From: Ectothiorhodospiraceae bacterium
GTDB taxonomy: Bacteria > Pseudomonadota > Gammaproteobacteria > HK1
NCBI GenBank assembly: GCA_024234875.1
Contig: JACKNM010000003.1
Location: 612,001-676,000, forward strand
Length of the DNA: 64,000 nucleotides
Direction of reading: 5' to 3'
The position numbers and the translations under genes were made by a program. The notes beneath the pieces are model-generated. The model was not told the DNA's origin and made no database searches. It was given only the letters and a program-made list of their open reading frames with translations. Each line of letters opens with the position of its first letter. The stretch's first letter is position 1. Shown in pieces: positions 53,536-63,166 of the stretch.

Positions 53536-54999
53536 ATGAGCACTGCCGAGTCCCTGACCGGTGCGCCGCGCCACGAGCCGATGCGAATCGCCGGCCGCAA
53601 GGTCGACGCCGACGACGTCATCGAGGTCCGCTATCCGTACACCGACGAGGTGATCGGAACCGTGCCGGCCGGCAGTGCCGCGCACGCGCGCGAGGCGTTC
53701 GACATCGCCGCGCGCTACCGCTGCAAGCTCAGTCGATACGACCGCCAAGCGATCCTCTTTCGCGCCGCGGAGCTGCTCGAGGCACGCAAGGACGCGATCT
53801 CCGACGTCATCACCCTCGAGCTCGGCATCTCGAAGAAGGACTCGTTCTACGAGGTGGGACGCTGCTACGACGTGCTCACCCTGGCCGGCCAGCTCGCGAT
53901 TCTCGACGACGGGCAGATCTTCTCCTGCGACGTGACGCCGCAGGGCAAGCCCCGAAAGATCTTCACCAAGCGCGAGCCGCTGACCGCGATCTCGGCCATC
54001 ACCCCGTTCAACCACCCGCTCAACATGGTGGCGCACAAGGTGGCGCCCGCGATCGCGACCGGGAACTGCATGGTCTGCAAGCCGACCGAGCTCACGCCGA
54101 TGACCGCGCTGCTGCTCGCCGACATCCTGTACGAGGCCGGCCTGCCGCCGGAGATGTACTCGGTGGTGACCGGCTGGCCGAAGGACATCGGCGACGAGAT
54201 GATCACCAATCCACACGTCGAGCTGATCACGTTCACCGGTGGTGTGCCGGTCGGCAAGATGATCGCGGAGAAGGCAGGTTACCGGCGCACGGTGCTCGAG
54301 CTCGGGGGCAACGATCCCCTGATCGTGTGTGACGACCTGACTCCGGAGGATCTGGACAAGGCAGCGGAGCTCGCGGTCGCCGGGGCGACCAAGAACTCCG
54401 GCCAGCGTTGCACCGCGGTGAAGCGAATCCTCGTCCAGGAGAAGGTCCACGAGGCATTCGTGGAGCTCGCACTCGCGAAGGCGAGGCGCATCAAGTTCGG
54501 TGACCCGATGGATCGCGACACCGACCTCGGTACCGTGATCCACGCGCGCGCGGCGGAGACCTTCGAGCGTCGGGTCTACGATGCCGCCGAGCGCGGGGCC
54601 GAGGTGCTCTACGATCCGGGTCGCAAGGGCGCGTTGCTGCCGCCGATCGTGGTCGACAAGGTCCCGCACGAATCCGAGTTGGTGATGGAGGAGACGTTCG
54701 GGCCGGTGGTGCCGATCGTGCCGGTGCCGTCCGACGACGCGGCGGTGATGCGGATCTCGAACTCCACCGCGTTCGGTCTGTCGTCCGGTGTCTGCACCAA
54801 TCGCATGGACCGCGCCATCGCCTACATCAACGGTCTCGACGTCGGCACGGTGAATATCTGGGAGGTCCCGGGATATCGCATCGAGATGTCGCCGTTCGGC
54901 GGCATCAAGGACTCGGGGCTCGGGTACAAGGAAGGCGTGCTGGAGGCGATGAAGTCGTTCACCAACGTGAAGACCTACTCATTGCCGTGGCCGGGCTGA
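53536..54999 (+). CDS. phnY: Phosphonoacetaldehyde dehydrogenase
   Basis: A 487-residue NAD-dependent aldehyde dehydrogenase with catalytic C292 in NSGQRCTAVKR, general-base E255 in LELGGND, and Asn in PFNHPLN. EETFGPVVPI and GGIKDSGLG are general family motifs. Its place after phnW and phnA, as in Sinorhizobium phnWAY, assigns it to phosphonoacetaldehyde oxidation. The whole pathway thus goes from aminoethylphosphonate to acetate, phosphate and NADH and needs no C-P lyase. No phosphonate transporter or LysR regulator is in the window. Confidence 0.94.
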   Translation: MSTAESLTGAPRHEPMRIAGRKVDADDVIEVRYPYTDEVIGTVPAGSAAHAREAFDIAARYRCKLSRYDRQAILFRAAELLEARKDAISDVITLELGISKKDSFYEVGRCYDVLTLAGQLAILDDGQIFSCDVTPQGKPRKIFTKREPLTAISAITPFNHPLNMVAHKVAPAIATGNCMVCKPTELTPMTALLLADILYEAGLPPEMYSVVTGWPKDIGDEMITNPHVELITFTGGVPVGKMIAEKAGYRRTVLELGGNDPLIVCDDLTPEDLDKAAELAVAGATKNSGQRCTAVKRILVQEKVHEAFVELALAKARRIKFGDPMDRDTDLGTVIHARAAETFERRVYDAAERGAEVLYDPGRKGALLPPIVVDKVPHESELVMEETFGPVVPIVPVPSDDAAVMRISNSTAFGLSSGVCTNRMDRAIAYINGLDVGTVNIWEVPGYRIEMSPFGGIKDSGLGYKEGVLEAMKSFTNVKTYSLPWPG

Positions 55000-55113
55000 C
55001 GGCGAGCCCCGCGGCAGCGGGCTGGCGTGGGGATGACCGAGGGGGAGCCTGCCCGCTCGCCCCCGGCCAGCCCCCGACGGGGCTGACCGTGAGCGCGGAT
55101 GCGATGCAGGAAT

Positions 55114-55189
55114 TGGCGCTCCCTAGGGGGTTCGAACCCCTGTCCCCGCCGTGAGAGGGCGGTATCCTAGACCGCTAGACGAAGGGAGC
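55114..55189 (-). tRNA. tRNA-Glu (anticodon CUC)
   Basis: Read on the - strand it starts GCTCCCTTCGTCTAGCGG and ends with AGGGAGC-G-CCA, so the CCA tail is encoded. The acceptor stem is a perfect 7 bp. The anticodon stem is CCGCC/GGCGG around loop CTCTCAC, giving CUC. The T-arm GGTTCGAACCC is present. Length with CCA is 76 nucleotides. No other tRNA gene is visible nearby. Confidence 0.97.
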
Positions 55190-55200
55190 GTTGGACAGCT

Positions 55201-55227
55201 CCGGGCCGACAATGCTGGACGGCCCGG
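55201..55227 (-). other. Hairpin in the leader of the tRNA-Glu transcript
   Basis: CCGGGCC (55201-55207) and GGCCCGG (55221-55227) form a 7-bp stem between the predicted promoter and the tRNA. It may guide 5' processing, or may be an attenuator. Confidence 0.45.
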
Positions 55228-55238
55228 AAAGCGCTGGT

Positions 55239-55266
55239 ATTATACGCATCTCGTTGCGGTAGACAA
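55239..55266 (-). promoter_or_regulatory. Sigma-70 promoter of the tRNA-Glu gene
   Basis: On the - strand TTGTCT (55266-55261) and a perfect TATAAT (55244-55239) are 16 bases apart. The following ACCAGCGC is a GC-rich discriminator as in stringently controlled stable-RNA promoters. The expected start is near 55232, giving a 5' leader of about 43 nucleotides. Confidence 0.75.
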
Positions 55267-55330
55267 CCTGGCGAGGCCCCCCGAGATCGCCCCGGTGCGC
55301 TCGGCGGCCGGCCCCCGGCGTCGTCCCGCG

Positions 55331-55352
55331 GCCATGCCCTCGAGGGCATGGC
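55331..55352. promoter_or_regulatory. 22-bp perfect palindrome upstream of pcnB
   Basis: The two halves, GCCATGCCCTC and GAGGGCATGGC, are exact inverted repeats without spacer. The palindrome ends 46 bases before the pcnB start and just upstream of a -10-like TAGGAT (55372-55377), over the place of the -35 element. It may be an operator for a dimeric regulator, or an RNA hairpin. The 399-base stretch 55000-55398 otherwise holds only the tRNA-Glu gene and its promoter. Confidence 0.5.
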
Positions 55353-55398
55353 GCTCCTGGCCGCGTAGCTTTAGGATCCTCGCGCCATCAGCGATCCG

Positions 55399-56736
55399 TT
55401 GATCATTCCGAGGCCCGAGCACAATGTTTCTCGGGCCAACATCAGCGCCGCAGCGCTGAAGGTTCTGTACACCCTGCGCGATGCGGGGTTCCAGGCCTTC
55501 CTCGTGGGGGGGGGAGTCCGCGATCTGCTCCTCGAGCAGAGCCCGAAGGACTTCGACGTCGCGACCGATGCCCACCCGGAGCAGGTCAAGGCCCTGTTCC
55601 GGAATTGTCGGCTCATCGGGCGGCGGTTCCGCCTGGCCCACGTGAGGTTCGGCCGCGACATCGTCGAGGTCGCCACGTTCCGGGGCACCGCCGCGGAGGA
55701 CGACGACGGCAACGACGACCGGGTCACGGTCAACGGGCGCATCGTACGGGACAACGTCTACGGGACGCTCGAGGAGGACGCCTGGCGGCGCGACTTCTCG
55801 GTCAACAGCCTCTACTACGACATTCGGGACTTCTCACTGCTGGACTACACCGGGGGCATGGAGGACATCAAGACGCGCACGCTTCGGTTGATCGGTGATC
55901 CGGATGTTCGGCTGCGCGAGGATCCGGTGCGGATGCTGCGCGCGATCCGGTTCGCGGCGAAGCTCGGCTTTCGTCTCGATCCGGCGATCAGCACGGCCAT
56001 TCCGCAATATGCCGACCTGCTGGCCGAGATCCCGCCGGCACGCCTCTACGACGAGGTGCTGAAGTTGTTCATGGCAGGCTCCGCGGTCGACACCCTGGAG
56101 CTGCTGCAGCGGTATCGCCTGCTCGAGTTCCTGTTTCCCGAGACCGCCATCTGCTTCGAGGACGACGATTTCGGACCCGGGGCCGCGATGGTCCGCCTGG
56201 CGCTCGAGAACACCGACAAGCGGGTCGCGGAGGACAAGCCGGTCACGCCGGCGTTCCTGTTCGCGGCCCTGTTGTGGCCACCCATGCAGCGCGACGCCGA
56301 GGCCTTGCTGGCGCAGGGCATGTCGGAGATGCAGGCCTACGAGACTGCCGGTAGCGACATCATCGCGCGGCAGGCGGGCCACGTGGCTCTGCCGAAGCGG
56401 TTCTCGGTGCTGACCCGGGAAATCTGGAACACCCAGCCGCAACTCGTTCGCCAGCGTGGCAAGCGTGCGCTGGGGCTCCTCGGTCATCCTCGATTTCGTG
56501 CTGCGTACGACTTCATGCTCCTGCGCGCGCAGGCGGGTGAGCCGGTCGGTGACATCGCCGAGTGGTGGACGAAGGTCCAGCAGCACCAGGGCGAGGATCG
56601 CGAGAAGCTGCTCGAGGCGCCGCAGCAACAGCAGCCGCCGCAGTCGGCGCAGCCAGCGACGCGCCGCAAGCGCCGCAAGCGCCGCCGTCGTGGCGGCGGG
56701 CGGTCGAAGGCGGCTTCGGCGCCGCCGGCACCGTGA
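55399..56736 (+). CDS. pcnB: Poly(A) polymerase I
   Basis: A 445-residue class II nucleotidyltransferase that adds poly(A) tails to RNA 3' ends. FLVGGGVRDLLL, KDFDVATDAHPEQV (catalytic Asp pair), RRDFSVNSLYYDI, and the head-domain GDPDVRLREDPVRMLRAIRF are all present. The basic tail RRKRRKRRRRGGGR binds RNA. The best start is TTG 55399 (IIPRPEHN) with almost no ribosome site, in agreement with the deliberately poor pcnB start of E. coli. It overlaps folK by four bases (GTGA). Confidence 0.94.
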   Translation: MIIPRPEHNVSRANISAAALKVLYTLRDAGFQAFLVGGGVRDLLLEQSPKDFDVATDAHPEQVKALFRNCRLIGRRFRLAHVRFGRDIVEVATFRGTAAEDDDGNDDRVTVNGRIVRDNVYGTLEEDAWRRDFSVNSLYYDIRDFSLLDYTGGMEDIKTRTLRLIGDPDVRLREDPVRMLRAIRFAAKLGFRLDPAISTAIPQYADLLAEIPPARLYDEVLKLFMAGSAVDTLELLQRYRLLEFLFPETAICFEDDDFGPGAAMVRLALENTDKRVAEDKPVTPAFLFAALLWPPMQRDAEALLAQGMSEMQAYETAGSDIIARQAGHVALPKRFSVLTREIWNTQPQLVRQRGKRALGLLGHPRFRAAYDFMLLRAQAGEPVGDIAEWWTKVQQHQGEDREKLLEAPQQQQPPQSAQPATRRKRRKRRRRGGGRSKAASAPPAP

Positions 56737-57245
56737 GCGCGGTCGTGGCCGCGGAGCGGGTGCCAGGCCCGGTCCGCGCCTACGTCGGCCTCGGCAGCAA
56801 CCTGGTCGACCCGCCCGGCATCGTGCGCGCCGCGATGCGTGCCATCGACCGCATTCCCTCGACGCGGGTGGTGTCGCGCTCGCGTCTCTACCGCAACGCC
56901 CCGCTCGGACCACCGCAGCCCGACTACGTGAACGCGGTGGTCGCGCTGGATACCATGCTCGACCCCGAGCCGCTGCTCGACGCCCTGCAGGCGATCGAGC
57001 GCGCGCAGGGCCGGATTCGGGACGGGGAGCGCTGGGGCCCGCGCACCCTCGACCTCGACATGCTCCTCTACGGGTCGATCGAGCTGCGCTCGGCGCGGCT
57101 GACGCTGCCGCATCCCGGCATCGCGTCGCGCCGCTTCGTGCTCCAACCGATGCACGAGCTCGCCCCCGAGCTCGACATCCCGGGAATCGGGGCGATTGCG
57201 GACGCGCTGGCGGCGCTCCCCGATTCGCCGATGGTCGCGCTCTGA
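56733..57245 (+). CDS. folK: 2-amino-4-hydroxy-6-hydroxymethyldihydropteridine pyrophosphokinase
   Basis: A 170-residue HPPK of folate synthesis. YVGLGSNLVDPPG near the start, NAVVALDT, and the signature RDGERWGPRTLDLDMLLYG are diagnostic. HPGIASRRFVLQPMHELAP closes the fold. The GTG start overlaps the pcnB stop (GTGA), the usual pcnB-folK coupling of gammaproteobacteria. Confidence 0.95.
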   Translation: MSAVVAAERVPGPVRAYVGLGSNLVDPPGIVRAAMRAIDRIPSTRVVSRSRLYRNAPLGPPQPDYVNAVVALDTMLDPEPLLDALQAIERAQGRIRDGERWGPRTLDLDMLLYGSIELRSARLTLPHPGIASRRFVLQPMHELAPELDIPGIGAIADALAALPDSPMVAL

Positions 57246-57253
57246 ACCGTCCG

Positions 57254-57898
57254 ATGGAGTCGACCGGCTTCAGCTACGTCGTGGTCGAGGGCCCGATCGG
57301 GGTCGGCAAGACCACGCTCGCCCGCCGGCTCGCGGCGGCGTGGGGCGCCGACACGCTGCTCGAGGCGCCGCAGGACAACCCGTTCCTTCCGCGGTTCTAC
57401 GAGAATCAGCGCGCGGGCGCGCTCTCGACCCAGCTCTTCTTCCTGCTCCAGCGCGTGCGCCAGGTGCGCGAGCTGGAGCAGCGCGATCTCTTTCGTTCCC
57501 TGGTGGTCGCCGACTATCTGATCGAGAAGGATCGTCTGTTCGCCGGTCTCACCCTGGATGCCGACGAGCTGGCGCTCTACGAGCAGCTCTTCGTCCAGCT
57601 CGTCGCCACCAGCGTCCAGCCCGACCTCGTCATCTACCTCCAGGCGCCGGTCGACGTGCTGCTCCAGCGCGTCGCCACCCGCGGCATCGACTACGAGCTC
57701 GGGATCGACGCCGACTACCTCGAGCGCCTCGTGGCGGCCTACACGCGGTTCTTCTACCATTTCGAGGCCGCACCACTGGTGATCGTCAACGCGGCCGAGG
57801 TGGACTTCGCCCACGGGGACGCCGACTTCGAGACCCTGCTCGACAAGCTGTCGTCGATCCGTAAGGGTCGCCACTACTTGAACCCGCTGCCGTTCTGA
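57254..57898 (+). CDS. Deoxynucleoside kinase (dGK/dAK-like)
   Basis: A 214-residue P-loop kinase: VVVEGPIGVGKTTLA at the N-terminus, LEAPQDNPFLPRFYENQ, ADYLIEKDRLFA and a lid with LLQRVATRGIDYE. This fits the deoxyadenosine/deoxyguanosine kinase-like family that often sits between folK and the pan genes in gammaproteobacteria. It is eight bases after folK. The actual nucleoside is not known. Confidence 0.88.
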   Translation: MESTGFSYVVVEGPIGVGKTTLARRLAAAWGADTLLEAPQDNPFLPRFYENQRAGALSTQLFFLLQRVRQVRELEQRDLFRSLVVADYLIEKDRLFAGLTLDADELALYEQLFVQLVATSVQPDLVIYLQAPVDVLLQRVATRGIDYELGIDADYLERLVAAYTRFFYHFEAAPLVIVNAAEVDFAHGDADFETLLDKLSSIRKGRHYLNPLPF

Positions 57899-58092
57899 GA
57901 GGGTGCCTACGACATGTTCCCCTGCTGCGAGGCCCGCCGAGGGCGCCTGGCTGCGTCGCGGGGCCCCCATCGCCCGGTCACAGGGCCCGGCCGTGCTCCC
58001 GGGCAATGTGCACCCCCACGCCTTGCCAGGCACTCTCGGCAGCCCTCTCGCGACGGCAAGCCTTCTGTAGACACCCTCTGAGACCGACCAAG

Positions 58093-58912
58093 ATGGAAGT
58101 AGTCCGGGGGCAAGTGGAGATCCGTGCACGGCTCGACGCCGCGCGGCGCGCTGGACGGTCGATCGGCCTGGTCCCCACCATGGGTAACCTCCACGCCGGG
58201 CACGCGGAGCTGGTCCGGGTCGTGCGTGCGCGCTGCGACGTGGTGGTGGTGACCATCTTCGTCAACCCGTTCCAGTTCGGGCAGAACGAGGACTTCGACA
58301 CCTATCCGCGCACCTTCGACGCCGACTGCGCCCTGCTCGGCGGGCTCGGCACCGATTTCGTCTACAACCCGACGGTCGCGGACGTCTACCCGCGCGGGCT
58401 GGGCGAGAACACGCGCGTCGAGGTCCCCGGCCTCGGCGACATCCTCTGCGGCGGGGTGCGCCCGGGCTTCTTTCGCGGCGTGGCGACGGTGGTGAACATC
58501 CTGTTCAACATCGTGCAGCCCGATGTCGCGGCATTCGGCGAGAAGGACTATCAGCAACTGCTGGTGATTCGGCGCATGGTCGAGGACCTCGCGATGCCGA
58601 TCGAGGTCGTGGGCGTGCCGACGGTGCGCGAGGCCGACGGTCTCGCCATGAGCTCGCGCAACGGCTACCTGAGCACGGACGAGCGCGCTCGCGCGTCGCT
58701 GTTGAACCGGGTGCTGTCGGAGCTCCGTGATGCCCTGCGCGCCGGCGACCGCGACGTCCCCGGGCTGACTCGGGTCGCCGTCGATCGCCTCGGCAAGGCC
58801 GGCTTCCGGCCCGAGTACGTCGAGGTGCGTCGCGCACGCGACCTCGGGTCACCGACCGGCGACGGGGAGCCGCTGATCGTGCTCGGTGCGGCCTGGCTCG
58901 GCGCCGCGCGGC

Positions 58913-58935
<23 letters not shown>
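58093..58935 (+). CDS. panC: Pantothenate synthetase
   Basis: A 280-residue enzyme that joins pantoate and beta-alanine with ATP. VPTMGNLHAGHAELV has the HxGH nucleotide motif, then FVNPFQFGQNEDFDTYPR, FGEKDYQQLLVI and READGLAMSSRN, all canonical. panB, which usually precedes it, is not here: the 194 bases between the kinase and panC hold no reading frame of note. The last 23 bases overlap the K+ channel gene on the other strand. Confidence 0.96.
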
Positions 58936-59767
<832 letters not shown>

Positions 59768-59828
59768 GTCGTCCGTCGTGGAGTTGCGGGCGTGCCTCCG
59801 ACCTTATCGGTCCAGATCGCCGGTCACT

Positions 59829-61133
59829 TCAGCCCGGTGTCCCATCGACCGTGCCAGACGGCAGCCCCGAGCGACCGGCGAAGCGCGCGCGCGCGCCGAG
59901 CGCCTCCTCGATTCGGATCCCCTCGTTCCACTTCGCCATGCGCTCGGAGCGCGCGAACGAGCCGACCTTGAGTTGGGGCGCGCCCCAACCGACCGCGAGG
60001 TGGACGATGGTCACGTCCTCGGTCTCGCCGGAGCGCGCCGAGACGATGGTGCCCCAGCCGCGGTCCTGGGCCGCGCGCAGCGCGGCCTCGGTCTCGGTGA
60101 GCGTCCCCGCCTGGTTCGGCTTGACCAGCAACGCATTGCAGGCGCCGGCAGCGTGCGCGGACTCGACCCGAGCCGCATTGGTCACCAGGAAGTCGTCGCC
60201 GATGACCTGCACGCGGGTGCCGTACGCCCGCGTGAACGCCGCCATCCCCTCCGCGTCGTCCTCGGCCAGTGGATCCTCCACCGAGACGATCGGGTAGCGC
60301 TGCAGCCAGCCGCCGACGAGCTCGATCATCTCCCCGGCGTCGAGGTCGCGGTCCTCGAGCGCGAGGCGGTAGCGCCCGCCACGACCGAACTCCGAGGCGG
60401 CGACGTCGAGCGTGATCGCCATCTGCTCCCCGGGTCGCAGGCCCGCCGCCTCGATCGCGCGCAGCACGACGTCGAGGGCGTCCTCGTTGCGGGCGAACTC
60501 GGGCCAGAATCCGCCCTCGTCGGCGACGCCGCGCAGCAGGCCGCGGTCGGCCATCAGGCGCCCCGCCTGCAGGTAGACCTCGGCGGTCCATGCGATCGCC
60601 TGGTCGAAGCTCTCGGCGCCGACCGCGGTGACCATGAAGTCCTGGATGTCCACCCGCCGCCCGGCATGGGCGCCACCGCCGAGGATCTGGATCTCGGGCA
60701 GCGGCAGGACCGCCGTGCGATCGCCGAGGAGGTGCTGCCACAGTGGAAGTCCGGCCGCCGCGGCGGCGGCGTGGGCGCAGGCCATGGACACCGCGATCAG
60801 TGCGTTGCCGCCGAGGCGACCCTTGCTCGGCGTCCCGTCCAGCGCGATCAGCCGATGATCGACCGCGGCCTGGTCGGACGCATCGAGCCCGCCGAGCGCC
60901 CGCGCGATCTCGCCGTTGACGCTCGCCACCGCGCCGTCGACCCCGTACCCGCCGACGGCCGAGTCGCCGTCGCGGCGGTCGACCGCCTCGCCGCTGCCCG
61001 TCGACGCCCCGGCCGGTGCGATCGCCCGGCCGAGCGCCCCGCCCGCGAGTCGGACCTCCGCCTCGACCGTCGGCCGCCCCCGCGAGTCCCAGACCCGGCG
61101 GCCGCGGACCGCACTGATTCCTGTCGCGCTCAT
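59829..61133 (-). CDS. Atypical enolase-family protein
   Basis: A 434-residue enolase-fold protein. Metal ligands D243, E286 and D313, catalytic K338, E206, S44, R367, S368 and K389 are all kept. Two active-site positions differ from enolases: the IQEF glutamate is D165, and the His in SHRSGETED is A366. GGxHA is kept (H156). That may change the substrate or the rate. It is translated after an APH-type kinase gene with an ATGA overlap, and not beside pyrG or kdsA as eno usually is. It may be the housekeeping enolase, but a phosphorylated substrate made by the partner kinase is an attractive alternative. Confidence 0.8.
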   Translation of the reverse strand: MSATGISAVRGRRVWDSRGRPTVEAEVRLAGGALGRAIAPAGASTGSGEAVDRRDGDSAVGGYGVDGAVASVNGEIARALGGLDASDQAAVDHRLIALDGTPSKGRLGGNALIAVSMACAHAAAAAAGLPLWQHLLGDRTAVLPLPEIQILGGGAHAGRRVDIQDFMVTAVGAESFDQAIAWTAEVYLQAGRLMADRGLLRGVADEGGFWPEFARNEDALDVVLRAIEAAGLRPGEQMAITLDVAASEFGRGGRYRLALEDRDLDAGEMIELVGGWLQRYPIVSVEDPLAEDDAEGMAAFTRAYGTRVQVIGDDFLVTNAARVESAHAAGACNALLVKPNQAGTLTETEAALRAAQDRGWGTIVSARSGETEDVTIVHLAVGWGAPQLKVGSFARSERMAKWNEGIRIEEALGARARFAGRSGLPSGTVDGTPG

Positions 61134-62215
61134 CGCTCGATCTCCCGTTGCCAGATTCGCCGCACGCCCGCGAGCGTTGCCGACGGCGTGCGCAGCAGAT
61201 GCACCGCGGCGGCCCGCACGCGATTGCGTTCACCCTCGTCGACCAGGTACTCGACCGGCGACTTGCCGTCCACCCGTGCCAGCGCGAGGCCGGGCAGTAG
61301 CCGGGCGGCGCGGAGCTCCAGCTCCGCCGGCGGCTCCCAGTCCACCCGAGCGAGGTATCGAGCGGCCAGCGCATCGAAACAGGCGAGGAGACCGGTGCGA
61401 GCCGCCGGCACCCACAGGCACTTGAGGAGCAGGTGGTTGAGACAGAAGGCGAGGTCGAATGCCGGATCGCCGTACCAGGCGCACTCGGCGTCGAGGAGCA
61501 CCGGTGTGCCCGAGGCGGTCGCCGGGTCGGATGCCGGACGCGGCGGTCCGACCAGGATGTTCTTCGGGCTCACGTCGCCGTGGACGAGGCAGCGCCGGGT
61601 GGTCGCGGTGACCCGAACCAGGTCGAGCAGCGCGATCTCGAGCTCGCGGTGCACCGCTGCGGTCGCCACCAGGTAGGGGTCGAGGCGCAGCGCGGTGAAC
61701 AACCGATCGGTGGCGAACGCGCGGGCGACCTCGCCGTCGCCGGCGGTCGCGGCGTGGATCCGTGCCAGCTGCTGACCCACCGCGCCGGCGAACTCGGGCC
61801 GGGCGTCGCCGTCGCGCAGCCGTGCTTTCCACACCGGATGGTCGGCCGGGTCGAGGTAGGGCATCGCGAACAGACCGGCGCGCCGGTCCTCGCCGAGCAC
61901 CGGCGGCGCGCTCTCGCCGAGCACCTCGCGCGCCACCCGCAGCCAGGCCGCCTCGTAGGCATTGCGCTCGACCGGTGCCCGCCAGTCCTGTGCCACCCGG
62001 AGCCTGGCCAGGGCGCGCTTGACGCAGATCGGGCCGCGTCGCGTGTCGACTCGCCAGATCTCCGAGGAGACCCCGCCGGCGAGCGCGGTCGCGCTCGGGT
62101 GCTCGTCGTGGTCGACCAGTCCCATCGCGATCAGGGACCGCTCGACCTCGGGCGGAAGCGCGGACGGCAGATCGGTCGGGGAGGATGTGCTCACGCGGGC
62201 TCGAGGGGCTGGCAC
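61130..62215 (-). CDS. APH/choline-kinase-family phosphotransferase coupled to the enolase-like gene
   Basis: A 361-residue kinase. The catalytic loop HGDVSPKN is at 212-219 and the metal Asp is D242 in LLDAECAWYGDP. The lysine of the ATP site is K66 (GPICVKRAL). FDLAFCLNHLLLK resembles small-metabolite kinases more than aminoglycoside resistance enzymes. The start is GTG 62215 or GTG 62194. The stop overlaps the enolase-like start by four bases, so the two proteins should be made together. Substrate unknown. Confidence 0.84.
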   Translation of the reverse strand: MPAPRARVSTSSPTDLPSALPPEVERSLIAMGLVDHDEHPSATALAGGVSSEIWRVDTRRGPICVKRALARLRVAQDWRAPVERNAYEAAWLRVAREVLGESAPPVLGEDRRAGLFAMPYLDPADHPVWKARLRDGDARPEFAGAVGQQLARIHAATAGDGEVARAFATDRLFTALRLDPYLVATAAVHRELEIALLDLVRVTATTRRCLVHGDVSPKNILVGPPRPASDPATASGTPVLLDAECAWYGDPAFDLAFCLNHLLLKCLWVPAARTGLLACFDALAARYLARVDWEPPAELELRAARLLPGLALARVDGKSPVEYLVDEGERNRVRAAAVHLLRTPSATLAGVRRIWQREIER

Positions 62216-62302
62216 CCAGGGCGCCGACGAGCATACGGGGGCCGCGATGGAGGCTCAAGCCGACCGTTCGCCCTGGCCCGCCGCGCCGCGCGCGGCGCTC
62301 GA

Positions 62303-62509
62303 TCAGGTGCTGCGCTGCCCGCGTGAGAACAGCGCGTAGCTTCCGGTCAGCAATCCCGCCACCAGCAGGCCGTAGCCGGCGATGCGGGCGAGATCCCCGA
62401 GCTCGAGCACGAAGCTGGCGACGACCAGTCCGCCCCCGAGGGCAACGTCGCCGCCGATGGCGGCGGCCAGGAGTGGAGCGGGGAGAACGGAACGATTGGA
62501 GTCTGACAT
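62303..62509 (-). CDS. Small two-helix membrane protein
   Basis: A 68-residue protein with hydrophobic helices at about 12-36 and 40-60 and a basic end (SRGQRST). I recognise no family. The ribosome site is weak, so the reading is supported mainly by the clear membrane pattern. Confidence 0.45.
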   Translation of the reverse strand: MSDSNRSVLPAPLLAAAIGGDVALGGGLVVASFVLELGDLARIAGYGLLVAGLLTGSYALFSRGQRST

Positions 62510-62761
62510 GGTGATTCGGTGCCGCGTGTTGCGATGGAAGCCCCGGGAGATGCGAGCCCCGGATTCGGGTTATCGACGCCGGAGGTGCGGATCTTCACTT
62601 CGCGATCGCGTTCCAGGATGGATATTCCCACTCCGTGTCAACCCCTGGATGCGTCCTGCTACAGAACTGAAACAAAAGACTGGTAGGAATGAATCGTGCC
62701 GTGCCCGGTTCGGGGCCGGCACCAACGATGACGAAGACGAGAATTCGACGACAAGGGAGCA

Positions 62762-62965
62762 ATGCGGATGTACGACCGGCTGAATCGCTGGACGGAGCGC
62801 GAGCTCGAATCGGAGATCGCAAACCTGGGCGACCGCCTCGCGCGGGCTGCCGAGGGCGGTGATCGGCGTGCGCGTTGCGCGGTGTCCTTCCTGCGCCAGG
62901 TGCTGCAGGAACGGCGCGACGAGCTGAACGCGCTGCGCGCGCGCAATCGCCGCGGCGTGCACTGA
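62762..62965 (+). CDS. Small helical charged protein
   Basis: A 67-residue, Arg/Glu-rich, probably all-helical protein (YDRLNRWTERELESEIANL and a second helix QVLQERRDELNALRARN). AAGGGAGC lies five bases before the ATG, and the 180 bases upstream are lower in GC than the genes around, as expected for a promoter region. I do not recognise the family. Confidence 0.65.
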   Translation: MRMYDRLNRWTERELESEIANLGDRLARAAEGGDRRARCAVSFLRQVLQERRDELNALRARNRRGVH

Positions 62966-63166
62966 GTCGACGGCCGAGGGCCGCGGGATGCGGCTCCTCG
63001 GCTTCGCCGGACCGCCTCTGACCCCAGACCCCGATGGGATTCCCGAGCGACGCGGTGCCGCGTCGCGAGATCCTGGCCTGCGCTTCCGCTACCATGCCGC
63101 CCCTCGGCGCGGGGGCCATCGCCCCCCGACCGTCCGTCCGACGAGCCACTCACCAGGAGGTTCTCA

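Noticed and set aside
62636..62641. TTGACA on the - strand upstream of the 68-residue protein gene
   Set aside because: A perfect -35 hexamer, but no -10 hexamer at 16-18 bases. I could not support a promoter.
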